From contig CANIII010000020.1 in the NCBI GenBank assembly GCA_947467605.1, forward strand, positions 30,406 through 94,405: a DNA stretch of 64,000 bases, in the 5' to 3' direction. Below are positions 1 to 9,540 of the stretch, in pieces (the stretch's first letter is position 1; each line of letters opens with the position of its first letter). The notes below the pieces were generated by a model. That model was not told the origin of the DNA. It did not search any database and saw nothing but the letters and a program-made list of their open reading frames with translations. Source of the stretch: Acidobacteriota bacterium. Its GTDB lineage: Bacteria > Acidobacteriota > Vicinamibacteria > Vicinamibacterales > SCN-69-37. The position numbers and the translations under genes were made by a program.

Positions 1-103
1 CAAGGACCTGCTGCTTGAGCATGGATTGCCCGTGCGCGGCGCCGAGACCGAAGTCGCGAAGACGGACAAGACCGCGGTGAAGAAAGTGGAAGTCAAGAAG
101 TAG
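1..103 (+). CDS. C-terminal fragment of an upstream CDS (product unknown), ends ...AKTDKTAVKKVEVKK*
   Basis: Open frame from base 2 to TAG at 101-103, immediately abutting the next ATG at 104. Confidence 0.6.
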   Translation, partial: KDLLLEHGLPVRGAETEVAKTDKTAVKKVEVKK

Positions 104-970
104 ATGATTCGCTGCCGACGGTCCATCGTGCTGCCACTGTTGCTCGCGTTCGCGGGCGGCATCGGCGTGGCGCGTGCGTCGGCACAGCCGTCGGGTCCCT
201 TGATGGTGCCTCCGCCAGGCAAGGCCGCGGCAGAGCGCATTCCGCTGCTCAAAGACGTCGACATCATCCAGAAACTCGGCAACAAGATTCCGCTCGATGC
301 GGCATTCGTGGATGAGAACGGCAAGGACGTCAGGCTCGGCGATTATTTCGGCACACGTCCTGTTGTGCTGGCGCTCGTGTATTACGAGTGCCCGATGCTC
401 TGCACGCAGGTGCTCAACGGCGTGTTCAGTTCGATGGAAGCGATGCCGTTCACGACGGGCAAGGACTTCGATCTGCTCGTGATCAGTTTTGATCCGGGCG
501 AGACGCCCGCGCTGGCGCTGGAAAAGAAGAAGGCGTATTTCGAGCGGTATCGACGTCCCGGCTCCGATGCGGGTATGCACTATCTGACGGGCCGTCCGGA
601 GGCGATCAAGCTGATCACCGACGCGGTGGGCTTCAAGTACGCGTACGACTCGTCGATTGACCAGTTCGCGCATCCAGCGGCGGTCACGATCCTGACACGC
701 ACCGGCGAAGTGTCGCGGTATCTCTATGGCATCGAGTTCGCGCCAAAAGATTTGCGGCTCGCGCTCGTTGAGGCTGGTCAGGGCCATGTGGGCACGGCCG
801 TCGATCAGGCGCTGCTCTACTGCTATCACTACGATCCCGAGAGTGGAAAGTACGGGTTCGTCATCATGAACGTGGTCCGGCTCGGGGGGATTCTCACCGT
901 GGCCGCGCTCGGACTGTTCATCGTTCGGAACGTGCGAACACGCCGCCCCGAAGGGCGTGCAGAGGTCTAA
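104..970 (+). CDS. SCO1/SenC family protein (copper chaperone for cytochrome oxidase)
   Basis: ALVYYECPMLCTQVLNG (CxxxC) motif, C-terminal TM, directly upstream of coxB. Confidence 0.9.
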   Translation: MIRCRRSIVLPLLLAFAGGIGVARASAQPSGPLMVPPPGKAAAERIPLLKDVDIIQKLGNKIPLDAAFVDENGKDVRLGDYFGTRPVVLALVYYECPMLCTQVLNGVFSSMEAMPFTTGKDFDLLVISFDPGETPALALEKKKAYFERYRRPGSDAGMHYLTGRPEAIKLITDAVGFKYAYDSSIDQFAHPAAVTILTRTGEVSRYLYGIEFAPKDLRLALVEAGQGHVGTAVDQALLYCYHYDPESGKYGFVIMNVVRLGGILTVAALGLFIVRNVRTRRPEGRAEV

Positions 971-1927
971 ATGTCGAGCACTTTGCCGTTGTTCCCACCG
1001 TCCGCATCGACCGTCGCCGGGGATGTCGACGCACTCTTCTTCTTCATCCTGGCCGTGTCTGCGTTCTTCGCCGTCCTTGTGTCGGTGTTGATCCTGTATT
1101 TCACGTTCAAGTTCAAGGGCAAGCACGGTGAAGCGGGGGCGGACATTCACGGTTCGCTGACGCTCGAACTGATCTGGACCGGAATTCCCTTCGTGCTCGC
1201 AATGGTGATGTTCGTCTGGGGCGCGCAGTTGTTCTTCACGCTGGCCAAGCCGCCGGCGGATGCGATGGATGTGTTCGTCGTCGGCAAGCAGTGGATGTGG
1301 AAAGTTCAGCATCCCGAGGGCGTGCGCGAGATCAACGAACTGCACGTGCCGATCGGCCGCCCGGTGCGACTGACCCTCGGCTCCGAAGACGTCATCCACG
1401 ACTTCTACATCCCCGCGTTCCGCGTGAAGATGGACGTCGTTCCGGGCCGCCTCACCACGATGTGGTTCACGGCGACAAAGACCGGCGAGTACCACATCTT
1501 TTGTTCCCAGTATTGCGGCACGAAGCACTCCGGCATGATCGGCACCGTCGTGGCGATGCAGCCCGAAGACTACGAAGCGTGGCTGGCGGGTGGACGCTCC
1601 ACCGGTTCAGCCGTTCAGAATGGTGAGCGGCTGTTCACCGAGCTGTCCTGCATCACGTGCCACAAAGCCGATTCGTCGGGCCGCGGTCCGACGCTGGCCG
1701 GTGTCTTTGGCAGCACGGTGCAACTCAATGACGGCCGCAAAGTGCTGGCCGATGAGAACTACCTGCGCGAATCGATCATGAGTCCACAGGCCAAAGTGGT
1801 GCAGGGCTTCCAGCCGATCATGCCGACGTTCCAGGGTCTGGTCAGCGAAGAAAACCTGCTGCAGCTCATTGCGTATGTGAAGACCTTGAAGCCGGCGGAA
1901 CCCGCGTCGGCGCCAGTGAAGAAGTAG
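971..1927 (+). CDS. coxB: Cytochrome c oxidase subunit II with fused cytochrome c domain
   Basis: Two N-terminal TMs, CuA motif [15 protein letters not shown], heme motif CITCHKA. Confidence 0.95.
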   Translation: MSSTLPLFPPSASTVAGDVDALFFFILAVSAFFAVLVSVLILYFTFKFKGKHGEAGADIHGSLTLELIWTGIPFVLAMVMFVWGAQLFFTLAKPPADAMDVFVVGKQWMWKVQHPEGVREINELHVPIGRPVRLTLGSEDVIHDFYIPAFRVKMDVVPGRLTTMWFTATKTGEYHIFCSQYCGTKHSGMIGTVVAMQPEDYEAWLAGGRSTGSAVQNGERLFTELSCITCHKADSSGRGPTLAGVFGSTVQLNDGRKVLADENYLRESIMSPQAKVVQGFQPIMPTFQGLVSEENLLQLIAYVKTLKPAEPASAPVKK

Positions 1928-1937
1928 GGCGGACGTG

Positions 1938-3572
1938 ATGAAAGAAGCAGACGTGCAACAAGAACCCAGCTATCTCGGAGCGCCGTATGGGCTGGCGTCG
2001 TGGCTCCTGACCAAGGACCACAAACGCATTGCCATCCTGTACCTGATTTCGATCACCATCTTCTTCGCCATCGGCGGTTCGTTCGCCGCGATGATTCGCG
2101 CCGAACTGGTCACGCCGCAGGGCGACTTCCTGACCGCGGATCTCTACAACAAGGTCTTCACGCTGCACGGCGTCGTGATGATTTTTTTCTTCCTGATCCC
2201 GTCGATTCCCGCCACGCTCGGCAACTTCTTCATGCCGATCATGATCGGTGCGAAGGACCTCGCGTTTCCGCGGATTAACCTGCTCAGCTGGTACATCTAC
2301 GTCGTCGGCGCCACGCTCACGCTCGCCGCGGTGATCATGGGCGGCGTTGACACCGGCTGGACGTTCTACACGCCCTACAGCTCCATCTCGTCAACGACCA
2401 ACGTCACGACCGCGGCTCTCGGCGTGTTCATCACCGGCTTCTCGTCGATTCTTACGGGCTTCAACTTCATCGTCACGGTGCACCGCATGCGCGCGCCTGG
2501 CATGACGTGGTTCCGGATGCCGCTTTTCGTGTGGGCGAACTACGCGACGAGCCTGGTCATGATTCTGGGCACGCCCGTCATCGCGATCACGGTGCTGCTG
2601 ATTGCCGCGGAACGCGCGCTGCACCTGGGTGTGTTCGATCCGCGCATCGGCGGCGACCCGGTCCTGTTCCAGCATCTGTTCTGGTTCTACTCGCACCCGG
2701 CCGTCTACATCATGATTTTGCCGGGCATGGGCGTGATCAGCGAGCTGGTCGCCAATGTGTCGCGCAAGCAGATCTTTGGTTACAGCTTCGTGGCCTTCTC
2801 GTCATTGGCGATCGCGATCATCGGCTTCCTCGTGTGGGGTCATCACATGTTCGTCACGGGCCAGTCGATTTACGCCGGCCTCGTGTTCTCGATCATCACG
2901 ATGCTCGTCGCCGTGCCATCTGCCGTAAAGACCTTTAACTGGACAGCCACGATGTACAAGGGCGCGGTCGTGTGGGATTCGCCGCTGTTCTGGGTGCTCG
3001 GCTTCATGGGCCTCTTCCTGATCGGCGGTCTCACGGGCCTCTTCCTCGGCGCGATGGGCCTCGACATCCACCTGCACGACACCTACTTCGTCGTCGCGCA
3101 CTTTCACTACATCATGGTCGGCGGCGGCGTGATGGCGTTCCTCGGCGGCCTGCACTTCTATTGGCCGAAGATGACGGGCCGAATGTATTCCGAGCCACTG
3201 GCCAAAGTCGCATCCATGCTGGTGTTCTTCGGGTTCAACCTGACGTTCTTCCCGCAGTTCATCGTCGGCTACATGGGCATGCCGCGCCGGTACCACAGCT
3301 ACCCGGCAGAGTTTCAGGTGTTCAACGTGCTGTCGACCGCCGGTGCCACGGTACTGGGCGCCGGCTACCTGATGATCCTGCTGTATCTGGTCTACTCGAT
3401 CGTCAAGGGACCGAAGGCGCCGATGAATCCATGGGGCGCCACGGGCCTCGAGTGGAAGATCCAGTCACCGCCCATCACGCATAACTTCCATGAAACGCCG
3501 GTGGTCACTGAAGAGGCTTACGACTACCTGCACGCCCCCGCGCCGACGCGCGAGGTGACCCACCATGAGTAA
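1938..3572 (+). CDS. ctaD: Cytochrome c oxidase subunit I
   Basis: [27 protein letters not shown] and [17 protein letters not shown] motifs; GTG at 1935 is an alternative start. Confidence 0.97.
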   Translation: MKEADVQQEPSYLGAPYGLASWLLTKDHKRIAILYLISITIFFAIGGSFAAMIRAELVTPQGDFLTADLYNKVFTLHGVVMIFFFLIPSIPATLGNFFMPIMIGAKDLAFPRINLLSWYIYVVGATLTLAAVIMGGVDTGWTFYTPYSSISSTTNVTTAALGVFITGFSSILTGFNFIVTVHRMRAPGMTWFRMPLFVWANYATSLVMILGTPVIAITVLLIAAERALHLGVFDPRIGGDPVLFQHLFWFYSHPAVYIMILPGMGVISELVANVSRKQIFGYSFVAFSSLAIAIIGFLVWGHHMFVTGQSIYAGLVFSIITMLVAVPSAVKTFNWTATMYKGAVVWDSPLFWVLGFMGLFLIGGLTGLFLGAMGLDIHLHDTYFVVAHFHYIMVGGGVMAFLGGLHFYWPKMTGRMYSEPLAKVASMLVFFGFNLTFFPQFIVGYMGMPRRYHSYPAEFQVFNVLSTAGATVLGAGYLMILLYLVYSIVKGPKAPMNPWGATGLEWKIQSPPITHNFHETPVVTEEAYDYLHAPAPTREVTHHE

Positions 3573-4236
3573 CTCGACGAGCCCGGTATCCGTCGCGAAG
3601 CCGCATCCCAAGCTGCAGTCGCATTTCTTTTCGATGGACCAGCAGCTCGAGGCCTCCACCCTCGGCATGTGGGTCTTCCTGGTCACCGAAGTGATGTTCT
3701 TCGGCGGCCTGTTCATGGCCTACATCGTGTACCGGCATATGTACCCGCATGCGTGGGTCGAAGCGAGCGCCGAACTCAATTGGAAGCTCGGCGGCCTCAA
3801 CACCGGCGTACTGATCTGCAGCTCGATCACGATGGCACTCGCCGTCCGCGCCGCCATGATCGGGAATCGAACGCAACAGCTCATCAACATCGCGCTCACG
3901 TCCATCCTGGGCGCCACGTTCCTCGTGGTGAAGTTCTTCGAGTACAAAGCGAAGTTCGAGCATCACCTCGTGCCCGGGCCGCACTTCGACCCGTCGCTCG
4001 AGCAGGGGATGCAGATCTTCTTCTCGCTCTACTTCGTCATGACGGGCATCCACGCCCTCCATATGGTGATCGGCCTCGGCATCATGGCCTACATCTTCAT
4101 TCAGGCGTGGAAGGGCACGTATAACGCGGAGTACTTCGCACCGGTTGAAGTGTCCGGCCTCTACTGGCACTTCGTTGACATCGTCTGGATCTTCCTTTTC
4201 CCGTTGCTCTACTTGCTCGGCGCGCACGGAGCTTAG
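3565..4236 (+). CDS. ctaE: Cytochrome c oxidase subunit III
   Basis: TMs, [10 protein letters not shown]-like C-terminus ([19 protein letters not shown]), operon context. Confidence 0.95.
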   Translation: MSNSTSPVSVAKPHPKLQSHFFSMDQQLEASTLGMWVFLVTEVMFFGGLFMAYIVYRHMYPHAWVEASAELNWKLGGLNTGVLICSSITMALAVRAAMIGNRTQQLINIALTSILGATFLVVKFFEYKAKFEHHLVPGPHFDPSLEQGMQIFFSLYFVMTGIHALHMVIGLGIMAYIFIQAWKGTYNAEYFAPVEVSGLYWHFVDIVWIFLFPLLYLLGAHGA

Positions 4237-4239
4237 TCC

Positions 4240-4545
4240 ATGTCTTCAGGTCATCACGTTCCTACCATCGGCATGTGCGTCAGGGTCTGGCTGGCCCTGC
4301 TCGTGCTCACCGGTTTCACGATCTTCATCGCCAGCCAGGACCTCGGCGTGCTCAACACACCGGTGGCCCTGCTCGTGGCCATCACCAAGGCCACGCTCGT
4401 CATCGTGTTCTTCATGGGCGTGAAGTGGAATACGCCGCTCACGAAGACCGTGGCGGTCTCCGGCTTTGTGTGGCTCCTTATCCTGTTCTTCATGGGAATG
4501 AACGACTACCTGACCCGCGGATGGCTGGGAGTCGCAGGACGCTAG
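4240..4545 (+). CDS. ctaF: Cytochrome c oxidase subunit IV (caa3-type) family protein
   Basis: Small 3-TM protein at the end of the cox operon. Confidence 0.8.
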   Translation: MSSGHHVPTIGMCVRVWLALLVLTGFTIFIASQDLGVLNTPVALLVAITKATLVIVFFMGVKWNTPLTKTVAVSGFVWLLILFFMGMNDYLTRGWLGVAGR

Positions 4546-4547
4546 TT

Positions 4548-4579
4548 AAGTTGGAAGTGGAAAGTAGAAAGTGGAAAGT
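4548..4579 (+). repeat. Five AAGT heptads in exact 7-nt phase (AAGTNNR-like), intergenic
   Basis: AAGT at 4548, 4555, 4562, 4569, 4576. Confidence 0.85.
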
Positions 4580-4585
4580 CAGGTG

Positions 4586-4613
4586 GGGCGGCCGGATCGG
4601 CCGCCCTTCTTAT
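4586..4613 (+). terminator. Hairpin terminator downstream of cox operon
   Basis: GGGCGGCCG-GAT-CGGCCGCCC followed by TTCTTATTT. Confidence 0.7.
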
Positions 4614-4740
4614 TTCTCCGCTAACCGCTTGGCGCCCACCATCCGCCGATTCTCTGGGGCCACGGGTGGCTGGATTCCGTCACAGTAGCTGCATATACTA
4701 GCGCCTTCGCTTTTTGATCGCTTTTAGGTTTGAGGACGAC

Positions 4741-5970
4741 GTGGCTGAGTTGAGAGATGACCTCGCAGCGCTGCGGATCGAACGTGATCCCGTGCGAGAG
4801 ACAAATTACGGATGGATCAAGTGGGTCGTGGTGCTCGCCATCCTGGGTGGCGGCGGCTACGCGGGCTATCGGTGGTTTACACGCGAGCAACCGGTCGAGG
4901 TTGAGGTCGCCAGCGTCAGTGAGCGCGCGGCCGGCACACAGGCAGCGGTACTGAATGCATCGGGATACGTGACGGCACGCCGCCGGGCCACGATTTCGTC
5001 GAAAGTCACGGGCAAGGTCATTGAAGTGAACGTGGAAGAGGGCATGGCGGTGAAAGAAGGCCAGATCCTCGCCCGCCTCGACGACAACACCGCACGTGCG
5101 GCGCTGGCTCTGGCTGATGCGCAGCGTCTGCAGGCCGAGCGCAACGAAAAAGAGAATGAAGTGCGCCTCGCCAATGCGCGCGTGACCTTCGACCGCAAGT
5201 CGCGTCTTCGAAAAGACGGCTTCGCGACGCAGTCGGAAGTAGACGACGCCAAAGCGGATGTGGACGCGCTCGTGGCGCGCGTGGATCAGTACAAGCAGTT
5301 GGTGGAAGTGTCGGAGCGCCAGGTGGATCTCGAACAGACCAACCTCGATAACGCGGTGATCCGCGCGCCGTTCAGCGGCATCGCGATCACGAAGGATGCC
5401 CAGCCCGGCGAGATGGTGTCACCGGTCTCGGCGGGCGGCGGGTTCACACGCACAGGCATCTGCACGATTGTCGACATGCGCTCGCTCGAGATCGATGTCG
5501 ACGTCAACGAGAGCTACATCGGCCGCGTCAAGCCAGGGCAGGACGTCTCGGCCATTCTTGATGCGTATCCGGACTGGTCCATTCCCGCGCGGGTGATCAT
5601 CGCGGTGCCGACGGCAGACCGGCAGAAGGCCACCGTCATGGTCCGGATCGCGTTCAAAACCCTCGATCCGCGGATTCTGCCTGACATGGGCGTGAAAGTG
5701 ACGTTCCTGCGTGACGGCAAAGACGCGACACAGCCGGCCGTCACGCTGCGTCCGGTCACGCTCGTACCCAAGGCCGCGATCGTCACGGAAAAGAACCAGT
5801 CGTTTGCATTTGTCGTGCGCGGCACGCGGGTCGAACGCGTGGCGATCCGCGTCGGCGGCAGCGACGGCGATCGCATGGAAGTCGTGGCAGGGCTCACATC
5901 AGGCGACCGGGTGGTCGTCTCACCGGCTCCCACACTCGTGTCGGGCGCATTGGTTTCCGTTAAACAGTAA
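4741..5970 (+). CDS. Efflux periplasmic adaptor (RND/MacA-type HlyD family) subunit
   Basis: Single N-terminal TM, lipoyl/hairpin region (SSKVTGKVIEVNVEEGMAVKEGQILARLD), next to ABC ATPase/permeases; GTG start preferred over TTG 4714. Confidence 0.88.
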   Translation: MAELRDDLAALRIERDPVRETNYGWIKWVVVLAILGGGGYAGYRWFTREQPVEVEVASVSERAAGTQAAVLNASGYVTARRRATISSKVTGKVIEVNVEEGMAVKEGQILARLDDNTARAALALADAQRLQAERNEKENEVRLANARVTFDRKSRLRKDGFATQSEVDDAKADVDALVARVDQYKQLVEVSERQVDLEQTNLDNAVIRAPFSGIAITKDAQPGEMVSPVSAGGGFTRTGICTIVDMRSLEIDVDVNESYIGRVKPGQDVSAILDAYPDWSIPARVIIAVPTADRQKATVMVRIAFKTLDPRILPDMGVKVTFLRDGKDATQPAVTLRPVTLVPKAAIVTEKNQSFAFVVRGTRVERVAIRVGGSDGDRMEVVAGLTSGDRVVVSPAPTLVSGALVSVKQ

Positions 5971-5991
5971 CGCGATCAGGAGTCTTCCTCA

Positions 5992-6684
5992 ATGAGTTCG
6001 AATGCCCTCGTGAACATTGTCGACGTCCACAAGTTTTTCAAACGCGGATCCGAGCGTGTGGATGTGCTGAATGGCGTCAACCTCAGCGTGGCCAAGGGCG
6101 AGTTTCTCGCGCTGATGGGCCCGTCAGGTTCCGGCAAGACGACGCTGCTGAATCTGATGGGCGGCTTGGATTCGCCCACGAGCGGTGCGGTCGAAGTGGC
6201 GGGCGTGCGCATCGACAAGCTCGGCGGCGGTGCCCTGTCGAAGTGGCGATCGAGCAACATCGGCTTCGTCTTTCAGCTCTACAACCTGCTGCCCGTGCTG
6301 ACGGCAGAGAAGAACGTGGAACTGCCACTGCTGCTGACCAACCTCGGCGCATCAGAACGCAAGAAGCGAAGCGCCATTGCCTTGAAGCTCGTCGGCCTGG
6401 CCGAACGCGCCAAGCACCTGCCGCGGCAACTGTCCGGCGGTCAGGAGCAGCGTGTCGGCATCGCGCGCGCCATCGTCACCGACCCGACGCTGCTGCTGTG
6501 TGACGAGCCCACCGGTGATCTCGACCGCAAGGCCGGCGACGAAATTCTGGATCTGCTGCAGAGCCTGAATCGTGATCACGGCAAGACGATCGTGATGGTC
6601 ACGCACGATCCACGCGCTGCCGAACGCGCGACGCGGACGATTCATCTTGAGAAGGGCACGCTCATGTCGGAGGCGACGGCATGA
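5992..6684 (+). CDS. ABC transporter ATP-binding protein (MacB/LolD-type)
   Basis: Walker [10 protein letters not shown], signature [14 protein letters not shown], Walker [13 protein letters not shown]. Confidence 0.95.
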   Translation: MSSNALVNIVDVHKFFKRGSERVDVLNGVNLSVAKGEFLALMGPSGSGKTTLLNLMGGLDSPTSGAVEVAGVRIDKLGGGALSKWRSSNIGFVFQLYNLLPVLTAEKNVELPLLLTNLGASERKKRSAIALKLVGLAERAKHLPRQLSGGQEQRVGIARAIVTDPTLLLCDEPTGDLDRKAGDEILDLLQSLNRDHGKTIVMVTHDPRAAERATRTIHLEKGTLMSEATA

Positions 6685-7829
6685 AGTATTTCTCGCTGAT
6701 TTGGCGGAGCCTGCTCCGCCGGAAGACGCGAACAGCGTTCACGCTGCTCATGATCTTCATCGCGTTCATCCTCTATGGCTTTCTGATGACCGTGCGCGGC
6801 GCATTCACACAGGGTGTGGAAGTGGCCAGCGCCGAGCGTCTGATCATGACGCACAAGGTGAGCCTGCTGCAGCTGCTGCCCATCTCGTACGAGCAGCAGA
6901 TCCGCACCACGCCCGGTGTGACCGCGGCCACACACAGCACCTGGTTTGGCGGCACGTATCAGAACAACGCCAATCAGTTTGCGGTCATGGCGGTCGATCC
7001 GACGCCGTTCATGGCGATGTTCCCGGAGTTCAAGCTGACGGCCGCGGAGCGTCAGGCCTGGCTCGCCGACCGCCAGGGCATTATCGTCGGCCGAGATACG
7101 GCCACGCGTTACAAGTGGAAGGTTGGGGATCGTGTGCCGATTCAGGCCACGATCTGGCAGCCGAAGCAGGGCGACACGTGGTTCTTCAACGTCTCGGGCA
7201 TCTACGACGGCGACAAGAATACCGACAAGACGACATTTTATTTCCGGTACGACTACCTCGATGAGAATCGGCGCGGCGCGTACGGGCAGGTCGGTTGGTA
7301 CACGATCAAGATTGCGGACCCCAACCGGTCGGCGGAAATTGGTTCGTCGATCGATGCGCAGTTCGCCAATTCGGCGGCCGAGACGAAGACGTCTCCGGAA
7401 AAGGCGTTCATGCAGGGTTTTGCGAATCAGATCGGCAACATCGGCCTGATCATGGTGGCGATTGTCAGCGTCGTGTTGCTGTTGTTGCTGCTCAATGTTG
7501 CCAACCAGATGGGTCAGTCGGTACGTGAGCGGACGAGCGAGATCGGCGTGCTGAAGACGCTCGGGTTTTCGAATCCGCTGATTCTTGTGCTTCTGCTCTC
7601 GGAGTCGGCGTTTCTGGCCATTCTCGGAGGCGGCGCGGGTCTCGGCCTCGTGTGGCTCGGCGTCCAGAGTGGCGGCTTCAACAATTCATTCCTGCCGGTC
7701 TTCATCTTTGGCACACATGATCTGCTGGTCGGGATCGCGCTCTGCCTCAGTCTCGGCTTGCTGGCGGGCATCTTCCCGGCCACATCGGCCATGCGGTTGC
7801 GCATTACTGATGCGCTCAGAAGGAACTGA
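6681..7829 (+). CDS. ABC transporter permease (FtsX/MacB-like)
   Basis: MacB_PCD plus FtsX topology, overlap with ATPase gene. Confidence 0.9.
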   Translation: MKYFSLIWRSLLRRKTRTAFTLLMIFIAFILYGFLMTVRGAFTQGVEVASAERLIMTHKVSLLQLLPISYEQQIRTTPGVTAATHSTWFGGTYQNNANQFAVMAVDPTPFMAMFPEFKLTAAERQAWLADRQGIIVGRDTATRYKWKVGDRVPIQATIWQPKQGDTWFFNVSGIYDGDKNTDKTTFYFRYDYLDENRRGAYGQVGWYTIKIADPNRSAEIGSSIDAQFANSAAETKTSPEKAFMQGFANQIGNIGLIMVAIVSVVLLLLLLNVANQMGQSVRERTSEIGVLKTLGFSNPLILVLLLSESAFLAILGGGAGLGLVWLGVQSGGFNNSFLPVFIFGTHDLLVGIALCLSLGLLAGIFPATSAMRLRITDALRRN

Positions 7830-7840
7830 GGACAGCGATC

Positions 7841-9031
7841 ATGTTCAAGTGGATTAGCCAGACCATTGCGGTCACGCTGCTCAGCATCCGCACGATCCCG
7901 AAGCGCGCGAGCTCATCGGCCGTGGCGATGGCCGGTATCGCCGGCGTCGTCATTGTCTTCATCGCCGTGTTGTCGATCGGCGAGGGGTTCAAGGCCGCGA
8001 TGACTGAGGCCGGGTCGCCGTCGCGCGCGATCGTGCTGCGCGCCGGAGCCGACTCGGAGATGTCGAGCGGTCTGTCGGGGCCGGAGACGGATCTGATCAA
8101 GCAGGCGCCGGGCGTGTTGCTCGACAGCAACCATCCGGTGGCCAGCGCGGAACTCTTCGTCATCATCGATCGCAACAAGATCACGACGGGCACGGCCGCG
8201 AACGTTCCGCTGCGCGGGATCGAGTCGACGGCGATGCAGGTGCGTGACGAAGTGAAGCTCACGGAGGGCCGGATGTTTCAGTTCGGCACCAACGAAGCTA
8301 TCGTTGGCCGCTCTGCGCTGGGCCAGTTTGCCGGCCTCGACCTCAACTCGGAAATCAAGTCAGGTCAGTTGACGTTGAAGATTGTCGGCGTGTTTGATGC
8401 AAAGGGCAGCGCCGCGGAAAGCGAGCTCTGGGCCGACACGAAGCTGATCCAGAACGTGTATCGCCGAGGCAACTCGTATCAGTCAGTGCTGGTCAAACTC
8501 GACTCGCCGGCGTCATTCGACACGTTCAAGAACGCACTGACCACAAACCCGCAGCTGAACGTGCAGGTCAAGAAGGAAACGGAGTACTACGCCGCGCAGT
8601 CCGAGACGATGACGGCGCTGATCAAGGGCATAGGCTACACGATCGCGTTTCTCATGGGCATGGGCGCTGTGTTCGGGGCGATTCTCACCATGAACACGGC
8701 CGTGTCGGCGCGCACGCGCGAGATTGCGACATTGCGTGCGCTGGGCTTCAACACCATTTCGGTACTGATTTCCGTGCTGGGCGAATCGATGGCGCTGGCG
8801 GCCCTCGGCGGGCTGGCGGGCGGCCTGTTGGGCTTCTTTGCGTTCAACGGCTACCAGACGTCGACAATGAACTTCCAGACGTTCAGCCAGATCGCGTTCG
8901 CCTTTCGCGTGACGCCATCGTTGCTGACGCAGGGCCTGACCTACGCGCTGATCATGGGCTTCATCGGCGGTGTCTTCCCGGCCATTCGTGCGGCGAGATT
9001 GCCGATTCCGTCGGCGCTGCGAGAATTGTAG
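7841..9031 (+). CDS. ABC transporter permease (FtsX/MacB-like)
   Basis: Paralogous organisation to preceding gene; VSARTREIATLRALGF motif. Confidence 0.9.
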   Translation: MFKWISQTIAVTLLSIRTIPKRASSSAVAMAGIAGVVIVFIAVLSIGEGFKAAMTEAGSPSRAIVLRAGADSEMSSGLSGPETDLIKQAPGVLLDSNHPVASAELFVIIDRNKITTGTAANVPLRGIESTAMQVRDEVKLTEGRMFQFGTNEAIVGRSALGQFAGLDLNSEIKSGQLTLKIVGVFDAKGSAAESELWADTKLIQNVYRRGNSYQSVLVKLDSPASFDTFKNALTTNPQLNVQVKKETEYYAAQSETMTALIKGIGYTIAFLMGMGAVFGAILTMNTAVSARTREIATLRALGFNTISVLISVLGESMALAALGGLAGGLLGFFAFNGYQTSTMNFQTFSQIAFAFRVTPSLLTQGLTYALIMGFIGGVFPAIRAARLPIPSALREL

Positions 9032-9035
9032 AGCG

Positions 9036-9509
9036 CTACGACAGCGAACGCAGGACCTTCATCAAGTCCTCTTGCGGCGGCTGTTGCGGGATGTCGTATT
9101 TCGCGGCCCACGCAATCTTGCCGTTTTTGTCGACCACGAAAATTGCGCGCTCGGGAATGCCATCCTCGCGCAAGACACCGTAGGCCTTGGCGACTTCACC
9201 TTTCGGATGAAAGTCGGAGAGCAGATCGAACGAGATGCCGCCGAGCGACTCGGCCCAGGCTTTCTTTGACGGGCCGGCATCGCAGCTGATGCTCAGGATA
9301 TGTGCACCCGCGGCATCGAAGTCTGCTTTGCTCTGCTCGTACGTCCGCATCTGCGTGCTGCACACCGGCGTAAACACCAGCGGGTGAAAGGCGATGACGA
9401 CGTGCTGACGACCTCGGAAATCCGAGAGCTTGACGGGCTTGCGGTCCTGGTTGGGGAGCTCAAAATCGGGCGCCACCGCGCCCACCGACAGTGGTTGAGT
9501 GTTTGCCAT
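9036..9509 (-). CDS. Peroxiredoxin (AhpC/TSA family)
   Basis: [14 protein letters not shown] peroxidatic Cys motif, thioredoxin fold pattern. Confidence 0.93.
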   Translation of the reverse strand: MANTQPLSVGAVAPDFELPNQDRKPVKLSDFRGRQHVVIAFHPLVFTPVCSTQMRTYEQSKADFDAAGAHILSISCDAGPSKKAWAESLGGISFDLLSDFHPKGEVAKAYGVLREDGIPERAIFVVDKNGKIAWAAKYDIPQQPPQEDLMKVLRSLS

Positions 9510-9540
9510 ACCGCTATGACTTGTACCACACTCATTCGAT

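Noticed and set aside
4548-4579. Heptad repeat as a CRISPR remnant or iteron origin
   Set aside because: Unit of 7 nt is too short and there are no spacers; kept only as a phased intergenic repeat.
9491-9540. N-terminal extension of UPF0182 to 9491
   Set aside because: Overlaps the divergent peroxiredoxin start; [14 protein letters not shown] at 9541 is a typical membrane-protein start.
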